Source of the DNA: an uncultured Desulfomonile sp.
Lineage (GTDB): Bacteria; Desulfobacterota; Desulfomonilia; Desulfomonilales; Desulfomonilaceae
DNA length: 64,000 nt
Assembly (NCBI GenBank): GCA_903952205.1
Contig: CAJBEZ010000037.1
Span: forward strand, 329,247-393,246
Reading direction: 5' to 3'
Shown: piece after piece, positions 52,520-59,532 of the stretch
Layout: the number at the start of each line of letters is the position of its first letter
How positions within the stretch are numbered: the stretch's first letter is position 1
Translations under genes and position numbers: made by a program
Notes under the pieces: model-generated
Database searches by the model: none
The model's input: the letters and a program-made list of their open reading frames with translations, nothing else
What the model was told of the DNA's origin: nothing

Positions 52520-52528
52520 ATTATATCA
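52520..52528 (-). promoter_or_regulatory. Extended -10 promoter for the small membrane protein
   Basis: The minus strand reads TGATATAAT: a perfect TATAAT with the TG extension. No good -35 is seen, which is normal for extended -10 promoters. The start codon is about 42 bases downstream. Confidence 0.5.
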
Positions 52529-52534
52529 TAGGAG

Positions 52535-52548
52535 AGCCATTGATGGCT
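52535..52548. promoter_or_regulatory. Inverted repeat overlapping the small-protein promoter
   Basis: AGCCAT and ATGGCT flank TG, in the place where a -35 box would lie for the promoter at 52520-52528. It is a candidate operator. Confidence 0.35.
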
Positions 52549-52799
52549 ATAAAAAATATGGTAGGTACTTAGATGGATAACATGTTGTATGGCTTTAGGT
52601 TAAGTCCGTATGATTTAGCTTTACAGCATTAGATGAAGATATATACCATTTTACGCATAAACTATAACTGAAAATAGATTTAATGGCATGTTATTGAATG
52701 TTTATATGGCTGGTTGAAATAGAAAAGAGGGGCAATCTTTAACGTTGGGTATCCGGCTTTAGCTCCTTCCGTCACTAATTTGATGACTCACAAGAAAGG

Positions 52800-53342
52800 C
52801 TATTTCACAATCTTCAGAATCTGCTTGAACTTGTCGCCCTCTGCAACCTTCAGCAATTCAAAAAGGGCCATTTCAGCGCTCGTGATGATTGCTCCCGCCT
52901 GTTTTGAGCGCTCAATACCAATCAGCTTATTTTCAGGAGTTCTGGAAGCTACGGCGTCACATATAATGTGCGTCTCATAACCCATGTCCAGTAGATCGAG
53001 TATTGCCTGGCAGACGCAAACATGACTTTCAATACCCAACACCAGCGCCTGTTTCCTTCCAGTCGCATTCAGTTTATCCAGAAAAGCCGGCTCTGCGCAG
53101 CAACTGAAACTCAACTTAATAATAGGCTCTGAATCCGCAGGTATATGTTCCCTTATTTCCGGCAGCGTTGATCCCAATCCCCTGGGATTCTGTTCTGTCC
53201 ATATTACAGGAAGCCCGAGAACTTTTGCGCCATGAATGATTTTCACGGCGTTTGTAACGAGATTTTCCCGGTCGTGCATAGCCCGGGAGAGTTTTTCCTG
53301 CATGTCAATTACGACCAGGACTGAGTTCTTTACTGACAGCAT
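52800..53342 (-). CDS. Isochorismatase-family cysteine hydrolase
   Basis: A 180-residue isochorismatase-fold protein. The catalytic Asp is in VLVVIDMQEKL (D13 region), a Lys near NATGRKQALVLG and the nucleophile Cys in GIESHVCVCQAILDLLDMG. It would hydrolyse an amide or related substrate, perhaps a nicotinamidase-like compound; the substrate is not assignable. It lies last in the Hdr operon, 38 bases after the FrhB-like gene. Co-transcription is likely, but a functional link is not obvious. Confidence 0.88.
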   Translation of the reverse strand: MLSVKNSVLVVIDMQEKLSRAMHDRENLVTNAVKIIHGAKVLGLPVIWTEQNPRGLGSTLPEIREHIPADSEPIIKLSFSCCAEPAFLDKLNATGRKQALVLGIESHVCVCQAILDLLDMGYETHIICDAVASRTPENKLIGIERSKQAGAIITSAEMALFELLKVAEGDKFKQILKIVK

Positions 53343-53380
53343 GATTCTCGCATCCTCAAGTTTCTACATAAAATGCCACG

Positions 53381-54208
53381 CTAGTCGTTGGCTGCTGTAT
53401 GTCCCGGATCAGATCCAAGTATGTTCAATGGAGATTTGCCTTCACCTGTGGCGCCGGTAACGTATGAAAATTCATCCGCTATAATTTCCGCAACCCTTTT
53501 GTACAATGTTCTCAGCGGAATCTCGGCCGGACAAGCTTCAGTGCACAAGTTACAATCAATGCACCTACCAGCCATATGGACCGCCCTGGTGAGATGGAAC
53601 ATGGGATTTTCAGGGGGAATATTGCCGGTCTTAATCAGGGCGTCCTCCTCAAGCGTGCAGACGTTGCAGAAACAGACCGGGCAGATATTCCTGCACCCGT
53701 AACACTTGATGCAACGATCAAATTCCGCGGACCAAAAGGCTAAACGCGAATCCAGGTCTTTGGCTAAAACTTGCTGAACACTGTTATTCGTTTGAGGATC
53801 AACCTTTTCTCCAGCTACAAACTCATCAGGGAATGGTTTACGGCACTCGTGTTCTTCCGCAAGTCCCAAGGTACACGCCACACCTACTTGCACTATTCGA
53901 TCAGGATTTCCCAACTGGTTCCAGCGCTTAAGCTCGTTTAAAGCCCTTTCGTCACATCCGCGCACCAGTACCCCATACGTGGAGTCATCATCGCAATTCT
54001 GAATTAAATGGAGGGCCAACTTGGCCATTGGGTAACGCATTGTTCCCTGCGACTCCGTTTCTCCCAACGAAAATGAGGAATCAAGTTGCTCCTCTTGCTT
54101 AAAGAGAAACGGCGTCACTACACCGGCGTCATTTCTCAGTCCAAGAAAACCAGCTATTTTCCCACTTGCCAGTAGGCCTTTGACATGTTCTTTCACTTGT
54201 TCAATCAT
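53381..54208 (-). CDS. FrhB/FdhB-like iron-sulfur protein of the Hdr operon
   Basis: A 275-residue protein related to the beta subunit of coenzyme F420-type hydrogenases and formate dehydrogenases. The N-terminal half has VVRGCDERAL-like VLVRGCDERALNEL and VGVACTL. The C-terminal half binds iron-sulfur clusters through CIKCYGCRNICPVC and CIDCNLCTEACP, about eight cysteines in all. It probably passes electrons between an Hdr module and a donor. The ATG at 54208 has GGGA 7 bases upstream; a TTG at 54229 is less likely. It follows mvhD by some 45 bases. Confidence 0.8.
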   Translation of the reverse strand: MIEQVKEHVKGLLASGKIAGFLGLRNDAGVVTPFLFKQEEQLDSSFSLGETESQGTMRYPMAKLALHLIQNCDDDSTYGVLVRGCDERALNELKRWNQLGNPDRIVQVGVACTLGLAEEHECRKPFPDEFVAGEKVDPQTNNSVQQVLAKDLDSRLAFWSAEFDRCIKCYGCRNICPVCFCNVCTLEEDALIKTGNIPPENPMFHLTRAVHMAGRCIDCNLCTEACPAEIPLRTLYKRVAEIIADEFSYVTGATGEGKSPLNILGSDPGHTAAND

Positions 54209-54253
54209 CGGGTTATCCCAAAGAAACAAAAAATGGATTAATAAAATTAATTC

Positions 54254-54709
54254 TTAAGAGGCTTTTTCTACTGAAACAGCTTCCATTAACACCTTGGGTC
54301 TTAACGGAGAAGGACCGATTTCACGAATCTTGTCTACAAACTCCGTAATTACCTTTGCAAATCTGGGACCTTCCGCCGAGGAGACCCACTTGAGAGACAG
54401 ACGTTCGGGATCTATTCCATAAAACTCAATCAGTTTCTTCATAAATCCCATTCTCTTGACCGTCATGTAATTACCGTACAGGTAATGGCAATCCCCGATG
54501 TGTCAGCCGCCTACAAAGACACCATCCGCTCCCTTCTGGAAAGCCTTGAGTATCTGATGCGGCCCTACAGTGGCGGAACACAACGTTCGGATGGTCCTCA
54601 TATTGGGAGGATACTGAAGCCTGCTTACCCCAGCCAGGTCTGCCCCGGCGTAAGCGCACCAGTTGCACAGAAAACCAACAATTTTAGGCTCAAATTGACT
54701 ATCGGACAT
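54254..54709 (-). CDS. mvhD: MvhD-like electron-transfer subunit, selenocysteine at an in-frame UGA
   Basis: A 151-residue MvhD/FrhD-type [2Fe-2S] protein that links HdrA to its electron donor. The N-terminal [15 protein letters not shown] (C15, C18) is standard. Codon 69 is TGA (54505-54503), but the frame continues with [11 protein letters not shown] and 82 residues in all, ending at a TAG or similar stop at 54254. The family motif is GCHxGDCHY, so the UGA replaces its first Cys and I read it as selenocysteine. A 6-bp hairpin follows 16 bases later (54470-54486). GAGGATTAG precedes the ATG. Without recoding the gene appears as two fragments. Confidence 0.88.
54470..54486 (-). promoter_or_regulatory. 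Candidate SECIS hairpin of mvhD (first from left)
   Basis: On the mRNA, AUUACC pairs with GGUAAU across a UGUAC loop, 16 bases after the UGA at 54505-54503. The spacing and the GU in the loop suit a bacterial SECIS element that recruits SelB. It is nearly identical to the hairpin of the second mvhD. Confidence 0.6.
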
Positions 54710-54761
54710 TTCTAATCCTCAACGTGGACGGCAGGTCAAAATAGACGGCCTAATCGAGCGT

Positions 54762-56438
54762 CTAAACCGCCATCGCCTGTTCTATCTGGGCATATATCTG
54801 CTGATTGGAAAAACCATCAAGTCTGGCGCTTCCGGAAGGACAAGTGGCGGCGCATCCACCGCAACCCTTGCAAAGCACTTTGTTGACCTGACATACGCCT
54901 CTGTTTTCAATAAAATTGATCGCCCCATACGGGCAAACCGCTACACACCCAAGACAACCGCAGCATGTGTCAGGATTTATGTCTGCTACAATACCGCTTG
55001 TGAAAAGAGCTTCTTTGGAGAGAACGCCGGCCGCCCTGGAGGCTGCGCCCAGGCCCTGGGATATTGCCTCTCTTATTGTCGATGGAAATCTTGCGTTACC
55101 GCAAAGATACACTCCATCTGTGGCAAAATCCAGCGGTTTAAGTTTCACATGGCCTTCCAGGAAAAAGCCATTTTCGTTTATGGGAACCTTGAGCATTGTC
55201 GAAATTTCCGACGCGTCATCCTGGGCCACGAGCGGCGTGGACAATACGAGAAGGTCGGTAGGAACAATCATGTCGCGTCCCATTCTCAAGTGATACACAC
55301 TTACAGATTCCCCATCGAATCGGGGAGGACGATCTGGATCATAAGTCACATATCGGACACCGAGTCTTTTTGATTTTCGAAACAACTCCTCATTTTCCAC
55401 GCCGTACATCTGCATGTCGCGATAAAATATCGTAATTTTCGTGTCCGGGGATGCCTCCTTAAAGAGAATGGCATTCTTTACCGCTGTCATGCAGCATATT
55501 CTGGAACAGTATGTCCGCTCTTTGGACCTTGAGCCGACACATTGAATTATCGAGATGTTTTTGGCCTGAACATCTCCCAGTTTGAGCTTGGATTCCAATT
55601 CGATGTGAGTGATGACCTTATTACCGTCGTAATTGTAAAGACCCTCCGGTTTAAGCGGCTGAGCTCCTATGGCAACTATAACAGCCCCACATTTGATCTT
55701 ATTTTCAGTGTCATTATGCTGGATTGTAGCAACATAATTCCCAACGTATCCTTCTGTCTTTGTAACAACCGCTCCAGTGTGGATGGCCACTTTGGGATGA
55801 TCTTGCAATCTGCCCACCAGATTGTTCACCAGCTTGTCCGGTGGTTCGTGTGTCGGAAGGATCATGTTCAAGTCGTTGAGTATTCCGCCAAGCCTGTCTC
55901 GCTTTTCCACGAGATCAACTTCATAACCCATGTTAGCAAGGGCCAGGGCTGCTGACATACCAGCGACGCCACCACCTATAACCATGGCCCGATGCGAAAG
56001 GCTCAACTGGATCCTGTTCAGTTCCCGCAGTTTGGCAGCTTTGGCCACAGCCATGGCTATCTGAACCTTGGCTCTGTTTGTCCCGGCTTCTCGTTCGCGC
56101 ATATGCACCCACGAGCATTGGTCGCGAATATTGGCCATTTCGAAAAGATAGGGATTCAGACCGGCTTCTTCACATGCGCTCATGAACAGAGGCTCATGAG
56201 TCCTTGGCGTACATGAGGCTACAACCACCCGGTTAAGATTTTCTCGAGGAATCGCAACCTTGATTTCGTTTATTCCACCTTCTGAACACGTGTAGAGGTT
56301 CTCCTGGACAAAGGCTACGTTGGGGAGAGTTTTCGCGAATTCCACGAGTTCCTTCATCTCCAGATAGCCTGCTATATTGGATCCACAATCACAAATGAAA
56401 ACGCCTACGCGAACATCATCCTGAGCCGAATTTTTCAC
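54762..56438 (-). CDS. HdrA-like protein, C-terminal-half type
   Basis: A 558-residue protein equal to the second half of a double-length HdrA. The N-terminus VGVFICDCGSNIAGYLEM and VVASCTPRTHEPLF match the HdrA cluster-binding region. A Rossmann FAD site is at about 148-180 (AMVIGGGVAGMSAALALA). YCSRICCMTAVKNA is near 310. Two C-terminal ferredoxin clusters are formed by CCGCLGCVAVCP and CKGCGGCAATCPSG. The start is a GTG at 56438 with GGAGATTT. It lies 12 bases after the N-half gene, so the pair may form one split HdrA. The fused equivalent is at 59533-62565. Confidence 0.85.
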   Translation of the reverse strand: MKNSAQDDVRVGVFICDCGSNIAGYLEMKELVEFAKTLPNVAFVQENLYTCSEGGINEIKVAIPRENLNRVVVASCTPRTHEPLFMSACEEAGLNPYLFEMANIRDQCSWVHMREREAGTNRAKVQIAMAVAKAAKLRELNRIQLSLSHRAMVIGGGVAGMSAALALANMGYEVDLVEKRDRLGGILNDLNMILPTHEPPDKLVNNLVGRLQDHPKVAIHTGAVVTKTEGYVGNYVATIQHNDTENKIKCGAVIVAIGAQPLKPEGLYNYDGNKVITHIELESKLKLGDVQAKNISIIQCVGSRSKERTYCSRICCMTAVKNAILFKEASPDTKITIFYRDMQMYGVENEELFRKSKRLGVRYVTYDPDRPPRFDGESVSVYHLRMGRDMIVPTDLLVLSTPLVAQDDASEISTMLKVPINENGFFLEGHVKLKPLDFATDGVYLCGNARFPSTIREAISQGLGAASRAAGVLSKEALFTSGIVADINPDTCCGCLGCVAVCPYGAINFIENRGVCQVNKVLCKGCGGCAATCPSGSARLDGFSNQQIYAQIEQAMAV

Positions 56439-56450
56439 GCTTAAATCTCC

Positions 56451-57884
56451 CTATACCGCAATGGGCAGCCCTTCCGTCATTACCACCTCAGCCGCTCTAG
56501 CCGCAGCGCTGCTCGCCTGGGCCACGGATTCAGGTATGTCGAGAGGTCCCTGGGCGCAACCGCAGCTAAAAATTCCAGGCACGTTGGTATCCAAAGGATT
56601 GTTTGGGCTCGTCCTTACAAATTGATTCTCGTCCAGCTCCAAGCCCAGCAATTCTGATATATTCCTGATTCCTTTTGATGGGGAGCATGCGTTTGCGAGG
56701 ATGACCATATCAAACGTCATTCCGACAACCTGTCTCTTTTCTGTGTCCTCATAATAGACAACCGGATTCATTTCTTCATCCTGAAGGATTTCCGCCACCC
56801 TGCCTCTAATATACTTCAGACCAGAGACCTCTGCGCCACGGACTTTGTATTCTTCGAATCCTTTGCCTACGGTTCTAAGATCCATGTAGAAAATGTATGA
56901 TTCGGTTTCATGTTCATGTTCACGAGCAATGATGGCTTCCTTGATGGAATGCATGCAACAATAGTTTGAACAGTACTTGTGGAACCTGAAATCCCGGGAT
57001 CCGACGCATTGTATGAAGGCGAGTTTCTTGGCCGTATGATATTTGTGAACCTGCTCCTCAATTCGTTTCATTTCCTGCTCAAGTATCTGTTTCTGGTCCT
57101 CTTTTTGATCTTTTTCAGCCTTCTTGATCAGTTTGGGCAGTTCTTTGAGCCGTTTCTCTCCGTATATTACTGAAGGTCTAGACAGATGCCCCCTTGTAGG
57201 GCCTCCGGCGCTAAGAAGCCTTTCCATTTCCAGAGATGATATGACATTTGGCATCCTGCCGTAACCATACTCTGGTATTTGCGTAGCGTCGAACAGTTCA
57301 TATCCGGTTGACACTATGACTGAAGCCACATTGAGATCAACGAAGGATTCTTTCTGTTCATAATCAACGGCCTTAGCCTGACACACCTTCTGACAGACAC
57401 CGCACTTTCCACCCAGTATAACTTTGCAATGATCGGGATCAATCGTGAAGACAGACGGGATCCCTTGCGCATAATCCTTGTATATGGCTTTTCTGTCATC
57501 AAACCCAAAATTGAACTCATTAGGGACCTTGGTAGGGCACTTCTCTGCGCAGGCTCCACACGCAGTACATCTTGAAGCGTCTATATATCGCGGTTTTCGA
57601 CGCACCTTGACGTTAAAATTACCTATTTCACCATTGAAATCCACGACTTCACTATAGGCCAGCACATTAATTTTGGGATGTCGACCGACATCCAGCAATT
57701 TGGGTGACAGAATTCATATTGTGCAGTCGTTGGTTGGGAAAGTTTTGTCCAATTGAGCCATTTTCCCACCAATACTGGGATTCTTCTCCACAAGATGAAC
57801 TTGAATTCCCATTTCACCCAGATCGAGAGCGGCTTGCATGCCTGCTATACCGCCACCTATTATTAGCACTTCCTTGGAAGCCAT
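56451..57884 (-). CDS. hdrA: HdrA N-terminal-half protein with selenocysteine at an in-frame UGA
   Basis: A 477-residue HdrA half. The FAD site EVLIIGGGIAGMQAALDLG is at 5-23. Codon 57 is TGA (57716-57714) in TNDCTI-UGA-ILSPKL; the Cys-type homologue at 59533-62565 reads TNDCSACIFSPKL, so the UGA takes the place of a conserved Cys. Two ferredoxin-type clusters follow (CTACGACAEKCP and CGVCQKVC). A SECIS-like hairpin with a GGUC loop lies 20 bases after the UGA. The ATG at 57884 has GGTGA 5 bases upstream. Ordinary annotation would start at a false TTG about 57698 and lose the flavin site. Selenocysteine HdrA is known in methanogens and Desulfobacterota. Confidence 0.88.
57676..57693 (-). promoter_or_regulatory. 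SECIS element of hdrA N-half
   Basis: The mRNA reads GGAUGUC, loop GGUC, GACAUCC: a perfect 7-bp stem with a GGUC loop, 20 bases after the UGA at 57716-57714. The GGUC loop matches that of the E. coli fdhF SECIS. The position is within the normal range for bacterial SECIS. Confidence 0.75.
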
Positions 57885-57902
57885 AATTTCACCATCCCCG
57901 AG

Positions 57903-59033
57903 CTACAATTTAATTGCCTGCGCCAGTATTTCATTCAAATCACGGATCTGAAGAGGTGTTTCCATATCCCGCAAAGCGCAACTCAAATGCGCCCTGCATT
58001 TTGGGCAAGCTGTTACAAGAGTTTCAGCTCCAACGGAAATGGCCTCTTCTATCCTTTTCTTTTGAATGGATTTAGAACACGCTGAGCAGTTCATCCATGC
58101 GCTAGTGCCGCAACAGATTCCACTTTGCCTGTTATGTTCCATTTCCGTAAGTTCCACGCCAGGAATCGCCTTCAACAGTTCCCTGGGTTCTTCCAGAATC
58201 CCGGCCTGCCTGCCCAGCCTGCACGGGTCATGGTATGTCAGTCTGGTTTCAAGCGGCTCGAACTTGATTTTCCCTGAGTTGGCTTCCCGAGTCAGAAGTT
58301 CATACAGGTGAATCGGTTCAAATCCCAACTCACCAACAAATTCGGGATACCTGTTTTTAAAAGTCATGTAACCCTCGGGACAAGAGAAAACAACCTGCTT
58401 ACAACCGAGACTCCTAATTAACTCAACATTTTTCCGGGCAAGTTTGACAAAATTTTCCGTATCTCCATTCCAGAAAAGATCATGCCCGCAGCAACGCTCG
58501 TCATCATGTATCACCGGGTCTATACCCACGGCGTTCAAAAGTTTAAGTGAGCCACGCGGGCTGTCCATCATGTCAAGGCCCCAGTCATCGTGAAACTCTA
58601 CATCAAAGAAAGGAGCGCACCCTACAAAAAAGTATACGTCGCCCGACGTCGATATATTGCCTATTTCCCTCGCCCATTCGGTCTTGGACTGTTTGACATC
58701 CATTGTCTGCATGCGCATGATTGTCTGAAACAAGCCCCTGTGCGCCGGAGTGCCTGTCTTACCCTGAAGGACGGCCTCTTCTCTGATCAAACGCACGAAC
58801 TCAGGATAGTCTATCTCTGATGGGCAGCGGACACTGCACTGGCCGCAAGAAAGGCACGCCCACACATTGATGTCTTCCAGTGGGTTTTCTTCCTGATCCA
58901 CGAGTACCTTTTCAACCATCAGGCGAGGCGAAAAATCAGGAAAGATCCTGGAAACCGGACAACTGCCCGTGCATATTCCGCAATCCAGGCAATAATAGGC
59001 CCCGGTACGGTCAACGATATCCGGTAGGTTCAT
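57903..59033 (-). CDS. HdrD-like HdrC-HdrB fusion
   Basis: A 376-residue protein. The first 85 residues are a two-cluster HdrC-type ferredoxin domain (CLDCGICTGSCP and CLSCGQCSVRCP). The rest is a CCG-domain pair of HdrB type. The second CCG domain is complete (DPCRLGRQ, CCGTSAW, CPKC). In the first, the last element reads SCPEGY rather than CxxC, so one noncubane-cluster ligand may be missing. It would be the thiol/disulfide-reducing part of the second Hdr module. It overlaps the upstream mvhD by 4 bases (ATGA), and hdrA N-half follows after 18 bases. Confidence 0.87.
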   Translation of the reverse strand: MNLPDIVDRTGAYYCLDCGICTGSCPVSRIFPDFSPRLMVEKVLVDQEENPLEDINVWACLSCGQCSVRCPSEIDYPEFVRLIREEAVLQGKTGTPAHRGLFQTIMRMQTMDVKQSKTEWAREIGNISTSGDVYFFVGCAPFFDVEFHDDWGLDMMDSPRGSLKLLNAVGIDPVIHDDERCCGHDLFWNGDTENFVKLARKNVELIRSLGCKQVVFSCPEGYMTFKNRYPEFVGELGFEPIHLYELLTREANSGKIKFEPLETRLTYHDPCRLGRQAGILEEPRELLKAIPGVELTEMEHNRQSGICCGTSAWMNCSACSKSIQKKRIEEAISVGAETLVTACPKCRAHLSCALRDMETPLQIRDLNEILAQAIKL

Positions 59034-59458
59034 GCCGCAGTCTCCCTTTTGACAAGAGGATTTCCTCCGAGCTTTCGGACATCTTCAGTGAAGGTCCTGA
59101 TGGTTTCAGCGAACCTTGAACCTTCAGAAGCTGAAATCCATTCTTTCCTCAGCCTGCCGTCCTCTAGTCCCAAGAGCTTCATCAATTTTCTGGTTTTTTC
59201 TATTACTTTCGTCGCCTTTTCATTACCATCCAGGTAATGGCATTCACCGATGTGTCAACCGGTGACCAGAACGCCGTCAGCCCCTTTTTCAAAAGCCCGC
59301 AGAATATATGACGGAACCAGCATTCCGGAACACATTAAACGGATCAGGCGAATACTTGGGGGGTACTGCATACGACCAACACCAGCCAGGTCCGCTCCGG
59401 CGTACGAACACCAATTGCATGCGAAAGCCACAATTTTTGGATCAAATTCTTCAGACAT
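59030..59458 (-). CDS. mvhD: MvhD-like electron-transfer subunit, selenocysteine at an in-frame UGA
   Basis: A 142-residue MvhD-type [2Fe-2S] protein. [15 protein letters not shown] (C14, C17) opens it. Codon 68 is TGA (59257-59255) in [19 protein letters not shown], where the family has Cys in GCHxGDCHY. Seventy-four more residues follow in frame to a stop at 59030 that overlaps the HdrD-like start. GGAG precedes the ATG. The recoded length and the C-terminal motif ([15 protein letters not shown]) match the other mvhD (54254-54709), which supports readthrough and not a sequencing error. It lies 74 bases after the fused hdrA. Confidence 0.88.
59221..59239 (-). promoter_or_regulatory. Candidate SECIS hairpin of mvhD (second)
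   Basis: On the mRNA, CAUUACC pairs with GGUAAUG around a UGGAU loop (7 bp), 15 bases after the UGA at 59257-59255. It is almost the same stem as in the other mvhD, though the two genes differ in surrounding codons. Confidence 0.62.
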
Positions 59459-59532
59459 TTTGACTCCGAAAAATCACACGATTCTAACAGTTAACTCTAA
59501 CAAGATTGTAGGCCACCTAACTCCGAGAACCA

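Larger units (their letters stand above)
52479..52799. other. 321-bp AT-rich intergenic region
   Basis: On the minus strand it carries the promoter of the small membrane protein and an inverted repeat (52535-52548). Between about 52550 and 52700 it is strongly AT-rich with no reading frame. I saw no terminator for the hydrolase gene at 52800. Confidence 0.5.

Noticed and set aside
54254..54709. Pseudogene or sequencing-error reading of the UGA codons in both mvhD genes and the hdrA N-half
   Set aside because: All three UGA codons fall on family-conserved Cys positions known to accept Sec. The downstream frames are complete and each is followed by a suitable hairpin. Random decay would not give this pattern three times.
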